A DNA stretch of 35,206 nt from Methanoculleus sp. (GCA_011045995.1 DSBQ01000012.1:1-35206); one strand, 5' to 3'; shown: positions 7,080-15,503, counted from the stretch's first letter. A program made the numbers and translations. The notes: a model not told the origin generated them from the sequence alone.

Positions 7080-8237
7080 TTATGGTTTTTTAAACTGAAT
7101 CGCAGGGGTGCTGTGTTTGGTGCGTTGTAATGTCCCCTTGCCTTTCTTCAGGAACGAGCGTATCCGTGGACTGTACATCCCGGTAAATCCGCCGACAACC
7201 CCTGTTATCACAACAAGCGCTGCAACCGTCGAGGATACCATAACCGACCCGTATAATGCGGCAAGCGCAATGGAAAACTCCCCCCGGGCAGCGGTATCCG
7301 ACCAGATCTCAACACCCGAGAGGGTGGAGCGGTGGGAGAGCCGTCCGATGATGATCCCGGAAAAGAGTTTGGAGGAAATGGCCAGCACGCCAAGCCCCAG
7401 AAGGAGGAGAGGAGAGAGAGCCCCCGTAAACTGCACGGATACACCGAAGAAGACGAAGAAGAGGACCATAAAGACCTCTCGAAACGGTCGTGCGATCGCC
7501 GCAGGTGCTTCGTGTGAGACCATGGAGAAGGCGGAACCGAGGGCAATCACCGTCAGGCTGTCGGGCACACCCGCCAGATTCGAGAGATAGGCAGCAAGGA
7601 TCACCGCCGCCACTACAAACAGCAGGGGGACTTCATCGTCCCGGGACAGCAGGCGCCGTAAAGGGTCCTTCAGGAAATAGACCAGAAGAAACGAAGCGGC
7701 GACGAACTGAATCGTCATAATGATGATACTGAGAGGGCTCTCCTGCGTGGCGGCGAGGAGCACGATGAAGAGGACAAGGACGATATCCTCGAATACCATC
7801 ATCCAGACGACGGTCTCCGACTCGGGAAAGCCAAGTTTCCTGTTCTCGATTAGAGAGGAGAGGGCCATCGCCGAACTGCTGATGTAAAATGCCGCGGCAA
7901 TGACGACCGCCTCGAACAGCGGAAGCCCCAGAAGGAAGGCTGCGATGAGCCCAATCGCAAAATTTACGCCGAAGTCGACACTGCCTGCGCGTACGAAGGA
8001 ACGCCTGCGCGCGAGGACATCGTGCGGGCGCAGATGCAGACCCATCGTAAACAGGAGGAAGAGAAGCCCGATATGACCTAAATAGGCCGCGGTCTCGCTC
8101 TCATGAATGACATTGAGGCCGGTGGCGCCCAGTACAATTCCAATGATAATGTAAAACGGAATTGCCGGAAACCGCCATGTTCTCGCCAGGTATGCCACCA
8201 CAAACCCGGCGGTGAGTGCCAGTGCTATCCCCTGCAT
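7080..8237 (-). CDS. CPA2-family cation/proton antiporter (KefB/KhtU-like)
   Basis: A 385-residue membrane protein with about 12 predicted hydrophobic segments, of the Na+/H+ exchanger CPA2 type that moves K+ or Na+ out in exchange for protons. Recognisable are IGIVLGATGLNVI near the N-terminus, the LLFLLFTMGLHL helix, and FEDIVLVLF, which carries the transport-associated acidic residue. The protein ends right after the membrane domain and lacks the usual TrkA-N/TrkA-C tail; that regulatory part is supplied by the separate gene 9 nt upstream, as in the bacterial KhtT/KhtU pair. The ion specificity cannot be read from sequence. Confidence 0.88.
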   Translation of the reverse strand: MQGIALALTAGFVVAYLARTWRFPAIPFYIIIGIVLGATGLNVIHESETAAYLGHIGLLFLLFTMGLHLRPHDVLARRRSFVRAGSVDFGVNFAIGLIAAFLLGLPLFEAVVIAAAFYISSSAMALSSLIENRKLGFPESETVVWMMVFEDIVLVLFIVLLAATQESPLSIIIMTIQFVAASFLLVYFLKDPLRRLLSRDDEVPLLFVVAAVILAAYLSNLAGVPDSLTVIALGSAFSMVSHEAPAAIARPFREVFMVLFFVFFGVSVQFTGALSPLLLLGLGVLAISSKLFSGIIIGRLSHRSTLSGVEIWSDTAARGEFSIALAALYGSVMVSSTVAALVVITGVVGGFTGMYSPRIRSFLKKGKGTLQRTKHSTPAIQFKKP

Positions 8238-8246
8238 GGTACCGGA

Positions 8247-8729
8247 TTACCCGAGGATTTCCTTCTCAAAGAGCTTGATCTGATCAGCTTCGCCGATGAC
8301 AACGACGGTATCGCCCGCCTCGAAAACATAGGAGGGCCGGGGGTTGACCGTGTTTTTCCCTCCACGGGAAACGGCAATGACCGTTGCCCCGGTCCTGGAG
8401 CGGATATTCATCTCGCCAATGCTTTTGCCGGAGAGGTTTTTCCGTATGATGTAGGTATGGACGCTGATGCGGAGATCACAGAGTGCCGAAAAGGAGATCT
8501 CCACCCCTTCCTGTTCCGCCTCGATGATCGCCCCGGTCAGCACATTCCCCAGCCGTCGTGCCTCCATCGCGTTCAGTTCGGCAGAACAGTAATCATCACC
8601 AGCCCTGCTGCGCGTGTATATCTGGACGTTCCCGTTTTCCATATAGACAACCGAAATTATGTCTTTTTCATCGGTTTCGAGCTCGTATTTCGTCCCGATT
8701 CCCGGCAGGCTGAGCTGATGAAAGTCCAT
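8247..8729 (-). CDS. TrkA-C-domain regulator of the adjacent antiporter (KhtT-like)
   Basis: A 160-residue soluble protein. The N-terminal half is uncharacterised (DIISVVYMENGNVQIYTRS). Residues about 75-160 form a TrkA-C (RCK-C) domain ending SRGGKNTVNPRPSYVFEAGDTVVVIGEADQI, which binds small ligands such as cyclic di-AMP in relatives. It is the first gene of a two-gene operon with the CPA2 antiporter, the same order as khtT-khtU. A TATA box centred about 26 nt before ATG 8729 suggests a leaderless mRNA. Confidence 0.87.
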   Translation of the reverse strand: MDFHQLSLPGIGTKYELETDEKDIISVVYMENGNVQIYTRSRAGDDYCSAELNAMEARRLGNVLTGAIIEAEQEGVEISFSALCDLRISVHTYIIRKNLSGKSIGEMNIRSRTGATVIAVSRGGKNTVNPRPSYVFEAGDTVVVIGEADQIKLFEKEILG

Positions 8730-8750
8730 GCAGATTACTCACCGTATGAG

Positions 8751-8760
8751 ATATTTAATA
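8751..8760. promoter_or_regulatory. Divergent TATA element
   Basis: ATATTTAATA reads as a good TATA box on either strand. On the minus strand it is about 26 nt from the khtT-like ATG (8729). On the plus strand it could give the HTH gene (start 8844) a leader of about 60 nt. Confidence 0.55.
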
Positions 8761-8843
8761 TTGGGGCATGATTACCATTCATTAGCTGAAAAAGGGGCGC
8801 TTTTCCGGAATCTACCGGAAGGCGACCTGCCGGAGGCACCCGT

Positions 8844-9548
8844 TTGACACATCACGATAAAAAAATCAGGATTGCCGATATCGCCCGCGCGGCAGGCATA
8901 AGTGAAGATGAAGCGCGGGCCATTGCCGAACGGCACCCGAAGGAGGTCCCGTCCAGGCGGCTGGGACGAATAAAGGTCTTCCCCGAAGAGGCTGCAGGCG
9001 CAGTCAGGCGCATCGCAGAGAGGGAGGGTGCAATTCCTGCAGGGGCCCGGCAGGGCGATGCAACACCCGGACAAAGAAGGGGGGAGGCAGGAGCGAAAGA
9101 AACCAGCGACTCGCGCCTGGGAAATATTGCCCGCCAGCGTGGAGACGAGCGGAAACGCGAACGGGCATCTGCCCCCGGCCCGTCGCCCACCCCCCCCGCG
9201 CAGGGGGCGCCTTACCACCTGATCGAGAAGGTCGCCCTCCTGGAACAGCAGATCCGGCGTATCTTTGCCCGCCTGGAAGAGTCGGAACAGGCACGTCTTG
9301 CGGCCGATGCCGCCCTTGAGGAGCGGATCGGCCTTCTTGAGCGCCAGGTCGCAGCACTCGGGGAACAGAACCGGATCACCGGTGAGTGGATAGCCTATGT
9401 CAACGGCCGGCTCGATGAGATGGCGGCGGCCGACCGGAGCATCGCCGATGCCACCAATGCGTGGGCATCCTATACGGAATCGGAACTCGCTCTTCTGAAA
9501 CGGTCCTTCACCGAACGGGTGCGGGACCGGTTCAGCGACGAAAAATAG
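8844..9548 (+). CDS. Helix-turn-helix protein with a long coiled coil
   Basis: A 234-residue protein beginning at TTG 8844; GGAGG at 8832-8836, 7 nt upstream, supports this start. Residues about 8-55 look like a MerR-type helix-turn-helix (IRIADIARAAGISEDEARAIAE, then a wing-like PSRRLGRIKVF). Residues 60-120 are a charged, low-complexity linker rich in R, G, A and P. Residues about 122-225 are heptad-rich and probably a coiled coil (VALLEQQIRRIFARLEESEQ and onward). A DNA-binding oligomeric regulator or chromatin/partition protein is plausible, but no named family is recognised. The gene converges with the radical SAM gene. Confidence 0.7.
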   Translation: MTHHDKKIRIADIARAAGISEDEARAIAERHPKEVPSRRLGRIKVFPEEAAGAVRRIAEREGAIPAGARQGDATPGQRRGEAGAKETSDSRLGNIARQRGDERKRERASAPGPSPTPPAQGAPYHLIEKVALLEQQIRRIFARLEESEQARLAADAALEERIGLLERQVAALGEQNRITGEWIAYVNGRLDEMAAADRSIADATNAWASYTESELALLKRSFTERVRDRFSDEK

Positions 9549-9620
9549 AACATTCTTATGGATACGCCGGCCCCTTGTGCGCCCGTATCTCTTTTTTCCA
9601 TCACGCCCTTTTGGGCATGC

Positions 9621-10808
9621 TCACCGCATAACCATCCGTTGAATCAGCGACATCACCCCGGGCGTCGTCTTCGGACCGGAGAGGCCGGGGGGGCCCCCCC
9701 TGCCCATTCCCATCGGCATGCCCATTCCCATGCCGGGGGGAGGGGACGCGAACATCTCCTTGTTCATCCGGTCGGTGATCTCGTCGAATATTCGCTTGTA
9801 CGCGACGCAGTGGGGATCCACCGCACGCACCTCGCCGCCGGTGGGGGTGATGGCATTGTACGGGCAGCCGCCGCGGCAGTAGCTGATATGCCTGCAGTCG
9901 GCGCAGGCGGTGTCGACTAACTCTTTGAACGCGTGCATCCGCTGCCACGCCTCCGACTCTGCAAGGTCGTCCACCGTCGGGTGGGCGGCCACATTGCCCA
10001 TCACCCACTCCGGCATGCCGACGAACCGGTAGCAGGGGTAGATGCCGCCGTCCGGCCCGACGGCAAAGGTGGTGCCCATGCAGTCGGCAAAGGTGCAGAC
10101 GCTGCCATGCCGGGTAAAGACGCACCGGCACAGGTCGTTGATGTTCATCACCTCCATATCGTTCAGGTGCACCAGCGCCGTATCGAGGAGATAGACGAGA
10201 AGCTCCCCGTACTTCTCCGGGGGAAGTGCCCACTGTTCCGGTTCGCTGCTCCTGAGCGACGGCAGGGCGGGGTGAAGTTTGAGCGGGAAGCCGTTCTTCC
10301 TGAAGAAATCGACGATCTCGTCCCTGCGCTCGAACGAGATGGAGGTGAAGGTGCAGATGAACCGCACTTCGAGGCCGTGCCCGGTGGCGGTTTCGTAGCC
10401 TTTCATCGTCTTTTCGAAATACCCGGCGCCCCGCTGGGAGTCGTTGAGGTCTTTCGGTCCGTCGATGCTCGACCCGATGGGGACATGATACTCCGCCAGC
10501 ACTTCCGCCATCTCGGGGGTCATTCTCCAGAGATTCGTCTGGAGGGCAAAGTCGGGGGTCAGGTGGGGAAGACCCTCTGCAAGAATGGGGATCGCCTCCC
10601 GGTAAAAGGCGGGCCCCGCGAGGAGCGGTTCTCCCCCGTGAAAGGTGAAGGTGACGGGTTCATCCCGGAAATCCCTGAGCCACTCGACGATTGCTTTCAC
10701 CGTATCGATGCTCATGACGGGGGAGCCCTCCTCCGAACTCCAGCAGTAGCTGCAGTTCGCCGGGCACCCCAGCGTCGGGACGATCATCACGTGAAAAGGA
10801 TTTTTCAT
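9621..10808 (-). CDS. Radical SAM/SPASM enzyme, probable peptide or protein modifier
   Basis: The 395-residue product has the cluster motif C15-x3-C19-x2-C22 (GCPANCSYCW), FTFHGGEPLL for SAM binding, and a C-terminal SPASM region (GGIYPCYRFVG, CADCRHISYCRGGCPYN and a last Cys) that should hold two auxiliary iron-sulfur clusters. This architecture belongs to anaerobic sulfatase maturases and RiPP-modifying enzymes; a methanogen-specific subgroup exists. After the SPASM domain comes an unusual Met-Gly-Pro-rich tail of about 45 residues. ATG 10808 is preferred to 10865: a TATA-like TATTAAAG at 10852-10859 would start transcription between them, and CAGG precedes 10808. No small Cys-rich precursor gene was found in the flanks. 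Confidence 0.88.
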   Translation of the reverse strand: MKNPFHVMIVPTLGCPANCSYCWSSEEGSPVMSIDTVKAIVEWLRDFRDEPVTFTFHGGEPLLAGPAFYREAIPILAEGLPHLTPDFALQTNLWRMTPEMAEVLAEYHVPIGSSIDGPKDLNDSQRGAGYFEKTMKGYETATGHGLEVRFICTFTSISFERRDEIVDFFRKNGFPLKLHPALPSLRSSEPEQWALPPEKYGELLVYLLDTALVHLNDMEVMNINDLCRCVFTRHGSVCTFADCMGTTFAVGPDGGIYPCYRFVGMPEWVMGNVAAHPTVDDLAESEAWQRMHAFKELVDTACADCRHISYCRGGCPYNAITPTGGEVRAVDPHCVAYKRIFDEITDRMNKEMFASPPPGMGMGMPMGMGRGGPPGLSGPKTTPGVMSLIQRMVMR

Positions 10809-11009
10809 AAGCCTGTGTTCCCGTTTTCTTCGGGGGCTATTGAAGGTTTTCTTTAATACTGACATGGCCGTTCCAAAGATACGGGGGAGTACAAGGAGAC
10901 GGAGCAGACCAAAGATGTCCCTGTCAAACCCTGCATTTCGTCAATCCCGCCCTCACCGATATTGCCCGGAGAACGAATAATCCCCTCAGAACCCCCCAAC
11001 CACTCGGTC

Positions 11010-11019
11010 TTATATAATG
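11010..11019 (+). promoter_or_regulatory. TATA box for the double-Cache lipoprotein
   Basis: TTATATAATG lies 24-26 nt before ATG 11038, the spacing expected for a leaderless archaeal transcript. It also overlaps an in-frame ATG at 11017, which argues against that upstream start. Confidence 0.7.
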
Positions 11020-11037
11020 TCACCCGTATTCCAATAC

Positions 11038-12102
11038 ATGAGATTACAATCGATCCCGGCTCTTGCCATCCTCCTCATCGTCATGATCGCCGGGTGCGGC
11101 TGTACCGATACGGGGGCACCTCCGCGGGAAGAGGGTGCGCCAGCCACGGGAGCAGGAACGGCCACTCCATCATCATCTCCGGGAGGACCGGCGGCAATTA
11201 TCCCGGAATCCGGCGAATATTCACCGGGTTACGGGGAGGTTGCAATGACACCGGATGATCTGGCCTCCTTTGTCAGAAATGCCTCGGAATATGGGAATCT
11301 TGCAGGTCAACAGGCATCGCTGGCCGAATTCTCAAAACAGGAAGGCACATTCTCCCACGGGAACCTGTATATCTATGCCTATGACTACAACGGGACCCTC
11401 CTCGCCCACCCCTACCAGGCAAAGGTTGTCGGCACCGACCGTTCGGGCTGGGCTGATGCACGGGGGCTTCCGGTGATCCGCATCGGTGCGGCCACCGCTT
11501 CGGCCGGAGGCGGATTTATCGCGTACCTCTACCCGGCACCGGAAGGAGGGGTGGTCGATGAGAAGGCACTGGACACCTATGAACCGAAGATCGGCTACGT
11601 CGCCCCCGTCGGAGACACCTGGTGGATCGGATCCGGCATCTACTTCTCGGACATGATGCCCGAAGGAACCGTGCGGCCCGACGTCATATCGGACATGATC
11701 CGGCTTGTGGAGGACGCCGCCGCCTACGGCCGCGAGCAGGGATCAGTGAAAGCATTTTCTGCGATCTCAAACAGGTCGGGGATGTTTGTCGACAGTGCCG
11801 GCCACTATATTTATGCCTATGACTACAACGGGACCCTCCTCGCCCACCCCTATCTGCCGGAGATGATCGGGTCCGGCCTGATCGAGAACCGCGATTCATT
11901 CGGCATGGAAAATATCCGTGCTTTGTGCGATACGGCCAGTTCCGGAGGCGGTTATGTGGTATTTATCTGGCCGAACCCCGACAGTGAGGACCGGGAGGAG
12001 CTGAAGATCGGGTATGTCCTTCCGGTGGATGAGGAGTGGTGGGTCGGCTCCGGGGTGTACCTGAGCGGGATCACGGGGGAGGAGACCGTCCTCTCCTCCT
12101 GA
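11038..12102 (+). CDS. Lipoprotein with two tandem Cache sensor domains
   Basis: The 354-residue product has a signal peptide ending in a lipobox (VMIAGC, Cys18), so it should be anchored outside the membrane. A Thr/Ser/Pro/Gly-rich stretch follows, then two Cache-like domains (about residues 70-210 and 215-354). Each contains YAYDYNGTLLAHPY, a GGGF/GGGY strand, KIGYVxPV and WWIGSG/WWVGSG. Such domains bind small ligands in chemoreceptors and sensor kinases, but no transmembrane signalling part is attached here, so it may act as a free binding protein. The neighbouring leftward operon encodes another substrate-binding lipoprotein. The ligand is unknown. Confidence 0.85.
   Translation: MRLQSIPALAILLIVMIAGCGCTDTGAPPREEGAPATGAGTATPSSSPGGPAAIIPESGEYSPGYGEVAMTPDDLASFVRNASEYGNLAGQQASLAEFSKQEGTFSHGNLYIYAYDYNGTLLAHPYQAKVVGTDRSGWADARGLPVIRIGAATASAGGGFIAYLYPAPEGGVVDEKALDTYEPKIGYVAPVGDTWWIGSGIYFSDMMPEGTVRPDVISDMIRLVEDAAAYGREQGSVKAFSAISNRSGMFVDSAGHYIYAYDYNGTLLAHPYLPEMIGSGLIENRDSFGMENIRALCDTASSGGGYVVFIWPNPDSEDREELKIGYVLPVDEEWWVGSGVYLSGITGEETVLSS
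11374..11414 (+). repeat. 41-bp direct repeat, copy 1
   Basis: Identical over 41 bp to 11812-11852 and 438 bp (146 codons) apart, in the same frame. It encodes the YAYDYNGTLLAHPY core of the first Cache domain, and synonymous positions are also conserved. Confidence 0.95.
11812..11852 (+). repeat. 41-bp direct repeat, copy 2
   Basis: Second copy of the repeat at 11374-11414, in the second Cache domain of the lipoprotein. The flanking sequence has diverged, so identity is confined to this core. Confidence 0.95.
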
Positions 12103-12215
12103 TCAGGCTGCTACCCCTGTAGCGGTTTTCCTGAATGTGGATGCCTGATTCGATCAGAATCCAATGACGATTCAGATAAAAAATGGGGGAGGGTCAGGTT
12201 GCTCTCGTTGTGGTT

Positions 12216-12473
12216 TTACGGCTTCGGCCATGCAACCACCAACCGCCAGTCTGTCAGCGGGTAAAACCTGAACCGGGCACTATACTGCACGCCTCCATCG
12301 TCATACCCCACGGAGCCGGAATCCTGTGTAGTTATCCTGTCGATTGCCTGCCCCGGCAGTGACAGCAAGCACCTCAAACGGCCGGAGGATGGCCTCAGCT
12401 GTCCATCCGGTTCCGCAGACATGATCTCCAAATCGAGGTCGGCCAGAGGTTCGTCCGATACCGGAACCACCAT
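12216..12473 (-). pseudogene. Open segment in frame with, and just past the stop of, the binding-protein gene
   Basis: An 85-codon stretch, VPVSDEPLADLDLEI through YSARFRFYPLTDWRLVVAWPKP, with coding-like composition and a beta-rich pattern. It lies in exactly the same frame as the upstream substrate-binding lipoprotein; only the TAG at 12483-12485 and three codons separate them. It may be a C-terminal domain cut off by a nonsense mutation, a domain reached by occasional read-through, or a small independent gene starting at ATG 12473. No ribosome-binding site is evident before that ATG. The family is not recognised. Confidence 0.45.
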
Positions 12474-12482
12474 TGTTACAGG

Positions 12483-13286
12483 CTAAACTATCCCGTATTT
12501 CCCGCTGATTGCAGCAAACGTCCCGTCCTGTTTCATCGCATCAAGAGCGCCCTGCCAGTCTGCAATCACATTGTCGGGTGTGTCGGTGCTGAATGCGATG
12601 TACATCGGAACCGTCCGTACCGTGTATACGGCTTCAAGGGCGGATGGATCAATCCCTTCCCTGCGTGCAATATCCGCTGCATTCGCGCTGCTCCCGAACC
12701 AAAGGTCTGTTGTTCCTGCCATCAGGCTGCGGAGACATTCAGCATCGCTGCTGCAGGTTGCGATAGTGTCAAAGTGGTTTTCCACCAGGAACAGGTGCCG
12801 GGAGTCGTCTTTCACCACACCGATACGCCCTGCCTGTTTTGCCGCTTCAAGGCTGGTTATCTGAATGCCGGAATCGTTTCGTGCATAGAGCGTTTGGTCA
12901 AACGCTACAATCGGGCCGACCCATTTGAAGAGATCTTCGCGCTCGTCACTCCGGCCGGTTGAATACAGGGCCACCCGCGGCCCGGCAAGGGCAAGGTTGT
13001 ACCCTTCGCTCCACGGCAGGATCTCGATATCAGCGTTCTGGTTCAGCCGGGTGAGAATCCCGTCTACCACTTCTGTTGAAAGCCCGGTGGCCTTCCCGTC
13101 TGCACCTGCATAACTCAGCGGAGGAAATTCCTCGGTGATGATGCGGATTCCTGCATCTTTTGCCGTGCCTGCGCCCGCTTCACCCTCCCCCATACCCGCC
13201 GCAGGCCCCTGCGTAGAACACCCGCATGCGAGAACAAGAGCGAACAAGAGACATACTATGCCGATGCAATGCCCTGCATTCTTCAT
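12483..13286 (-). CDS. Extracellular solute-binding lipoprotein (SBP_bac_3 type)
   Basis: The 267-residue product opens with a signal peptide and lipobox (FALVLACGC), then the family-3 solute-binding fold: IRIITEEFPPLSYAGADGKATGLSTEVVDGIL, VALYSTGRSDEREDLFKWVGP, RIGVVKDDS and a final lobe ending ISGKYGIV. These proteins bind amino acids or other small polar ligands, yet no ABC permease or ATPase is adjacent, as in the lone sensor-type members. ATG 13286 (or 13292) is preferred over an upstream TTG at 13310 because AGGATGGG precedes them and a TATA box is centred near 13339. The frame continues after the stop; see the segment at 12216. Confidence 0.85.
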   Translation of the reverse strand: MKNAGHCIGIVCLLFALVLACGCSTQGPAAGMGEGEAGAGTAKDAGIRIITEEFPPLSYAGADGKATGLSTEVVDGILTRLNQNADIEILPWSEGYNLALAGPRVALYSTGRSDEREDLFKWVGPIVAFDQTLYARNDSGIQITSLEAAKQAGRIGVVKDDSRHLFLVENHFDTIATCSSDAECLRSLMAGTTDLWFGSSANAADIARREGIDPSALEAVYTVRTVPMYIAFSTDTPDNVIADWQGALDAMKQDGTFAAISGKYGIV

Positions 13287-13331
13287 TGACATCCCATCCT
13301 GAATGAACAATTGGTACGGTGATCATGCTAC

Positions 13332-13345
13332 ATAAATTATATAAT
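13332..13345 (-). promoter_or_regulatory. TATA box for the solute-binding lipoprotein
   Basis: On the minus strand this AT-rich run contains TTATATAATTTA. Transcription would begin near 13314, giving a leader of about 25 nt that includes the AGGATGGG ribosome-binding site. Confidence 0.6.
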
Positions 13346-13466
13346 GGTAACTGGAATCTCCTTTTTTCGGGAGGGGTTCGATGCCGCATCACGGATCGGA
13401 GCCAGTTATAAAAAAAGAGGGCAGGAAAGGGCACCGGTCAGGACAGAGCACCGTCATATCCGGATG

Positions 13467-14954
13467 TTATGCCCGTGATCCTGCCAGCTCACTGCCGATC
13501 CGGATGACTTCCCGTACGAGAAGATCGAAGTCCTCCCGCCGGCTGCGGTGATTGGCAATACCGGCATGCAGGAATATCCTGCCCCTGAGGGTGACCGTTG
13601 AGGCGACTGCAATCCCCTGCTCCTGGAGTTCGGTCTCGATCTGCTTGTTCAGCTCGTCGAGCATGGCATCGTCCCAATCAGGCCGTATGTAGCGAAAGTT
13701 GACGATGTTCAGCGATACCGGCAATGCCACCTCAAGTTCAGGGGCGGCTTCAATCAACCCGGCCAGATAATGCGCCTGGTCGATATTCTGCTGGATGAGC
13801 CGCCCGAACCGTGCGGTGCCGTGCTCCTTGATCGTCATCCATGCCTTGAGTGCATGAAATCCTCGCGAGAGCTCAAAACCATAATCAGAGATCCAGGGCA
13901 CGTCAATACCGGTCAACCCACGGTCCCCTTCCCCGTGGGCGAGATACGTCGTGGAGAGCGAGAAGGCGCGGCGTTGCTCGTCGGCGTCCCTGACGAGGAC
14001 ACAGCCGATGGGGTACTGCAAATACATCCACTTATGCAGGTCAAATGCCAGAGAATCGGCACGCTCCATTCCCGCGACGAGATGGCGAGACCTGGGAGCG
14101 ATGGCTGTCCAGGCACCACACGCACCGTCGACATGGAACCAGCACTTTTCCTCAGCGCAGATATCTGCAAGCGCATTGAGATCGTCGATGGCGGCGGTGT
14201 TCGTCGTCCCGGCGCACCCGACAATGCAGATGGGGAGAAACCCGTTCGCACGGTCGTTTTTGATGGCCGCTTTTAGCGCCGCAAGATCGATCTGCAGGGA
14301 CTCGTTCACGGGGATCCGGCACAGTGCATCCTTCCCAAAGCCGAGCAGTTCCACCGCCTTCTGTATAGAGGAATGCGCTTCATCCGAACAGTAGAGGGTC
14401 ATCTGCTGCGGTGCGCAGCGCATTCCCCTGCTCCGCACATCGAACCCGGCCATGGCATTGCGCGCAACGGTCAGGCCGATCAGGTTTGAAGCCGAGCACC
14501 CGCTGGTAATAAGCCCGCCGGCATCCGAAGGATATCCGAGAAGATCCTTGCACCAGTCGAGAACCTGCAGCTCGACGTAATTGTTGCTGAGGTAGGAAAA
14601 CGATCCGCTGATGGCATCCGTTGAGGCTGCGAGCAGTTCTGCAAACATGCCCATCACGGTTCCGGGACCCGCGACCCATCCCCAGAACCTCGGATGGCTG
14701 TTGCCAAACTGGTAGGGGAGAATGTACCGGACATACTCGCGGTAGACTTCTTCGGCAGACTCGGGGTCCTGCGGCGGCGGGACGTCAAAGTGCGCCTTCA
14801 CCTGTGGTGGCGCATGCTGCCAGACAGGACGATCCCGGAGCGTCTCGAGATAGTCCATCGCATCATCCATAATCTGGTGGCCAAGGGCACGCATGGACGC
14901 CCATTCTTCCGGATCCAGTGTTTCTTCATTCCGTGATTCGATCGGTGTGTTCAT
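13467..14954 (-). CDS. PLP-dependent group II amino-acid decarboxylase (aromatic type)
   Basis: A 495-residue enzyme of the aromatic-L-amino-acid/glutamate decarboxylase family. Seen are the substrate-side segment NSHPRFWGWVAGPG, the cofactor region GLITSGCSASNLIGL, HVDGACGAW (aspartate to the PLP ring nitrogen) and DLHKW, where Lys308 binds PLP. It is about 100 residues longer than the methanogen tyrosine decarboxylase MfnA and resembles bacterial and eukaryotic aromatic decarboxylases. The substrate could be tyrosine, tryptophan or another amino acid. GGAGG 9 nt before ATG 14954 is a strong ribosome-binding site, and a TATA box (TTTATAAACC, minus strand) lies at 15053-15062. Confidence 0.88.
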   Translation of the reverse strand: MNTPIESRNEETLDPEEWASMRALGHQIMDDAMDYLETLRDRPVWQHAPPQVKAHFDVPPPQDPESAEEVYREYVRYILPYQFGNSHPRFWGWVAGPGTVMGMFAELLAASTDAISGSFSYLSNNYVELQVLDWCKDLLGYPSDAGGLITSGCSASNLIGLTVARNAMAGFDVRSRGMRCAPQQMTLYCSDEAHSSIQKAVELLGFGKDALCRIPVNESLQIDLAALKAAIKNDRANGFLPICIVGCAGTTNTAAIDDLNALADICAEEKCWFHVDGACGAWTAIAPRSRHLVAGMERADSLAFDLHKWMYLQYPIGCVLVRDADEQRRAFSLSTTYLAHGEGDRGLTGIDVPWISDYGFELSRGFHALKAWMTIKEHGTARFGRLIQQNIDQAHYLAGLIEAAPELEVALPVSLNIVNFRYIRPDWDDAMLDELNKQIETELQEQGIAVASTVTLRGRIFLHAGIANHRSRREDFDLLVREVIRIGSELAGSRA

Positions 14955-15098
14955 GATTTTACGCCTCCGGAAACGTCATTGGCGGGATGCATCTGCTTCA
15001 AAAGCAGCCTCCTCAAACAGATTCATGGAATATATGCCCTCTTGGATACCGTGGTTTATAAAAGGAGTGCCGGGGAGACGAGAACACCGGAAAAAAGG

Positions 15099-15503
15099 TC
15101 AGGGTGCAGGAACGGGGACCACGAGGAACATGGCATATCCATCTCCGGTGTTCCTCGTCACATGGCCCTTGCCTGAAGTATCTTCCAGCAGGACCAGATC
15201 ACCGGGACCAAAGCGCCTGACCGTCCCGTCTGTCGTCTTCACCTCCACCTCGCCCGACAGGAGGGCCAGGAACTGGCGGGTGGGGGCCGGATGCAATTCG
15301 CCGATCCAGCCGGGCTCAAAGGTATAGAAGCGATACTTCGACGCGGCTCTGTCCTCAGAGATATAGAACGGGGCGGCGGGCGGGGCTCCTTGCGCGAGAC
15401 TCTGTTCGACCGTGACGATATCAAGGTGGGAGTCGCCCTGCGAGTCCGCGAATATTCGGTAATATGTCACCTTTGTGAGATTGGGGGGGGCTGTCTGAGT
15501 CAT
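15099..15503 (-). CDS. Cupin-domain protein
   Basis: A 134-residue single-domain cupin. The barrel contains GELHPAPTRQFLALLSGEVEV (motif 1, with one clear His) and FGPGDLVLLEDTSGKGHVT (motif 2), which usually position a metal. The substrate is unknown. GAGGGA lies before ATG 15503, and a 14-bp palindrome sits 29 nt upstream. It follows the same direction as the decarboxylase (144 nt away), which has its own promoter, so they are probably separate units. Confidence 0.8.
   Translation of the reverse strand: MTQTAPPNLTKVTYYRIFADSQGDSHLDIVTVEQSLAQGAPPAAPFYISEDRAASKYRFYTFEPGWIGELHPAPTRQFLALLSGEVEVKTTDGTVRRFGPGDLVLLEDTSGKGHVTRNTGDGYAMFLVVPVPAP

Noticed and set aside
8103-8771. 222-codon plus-strand frame over the antiporter pair
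   Set aside because: Shadow of two well-supported minus-strand genes.
12483-12485. UAG read as pyrrolysine
   Set aside because: UAG ends several ordinary genes in the window and no pyrrolysine genes are seen; kept only as a read-through or decay question.
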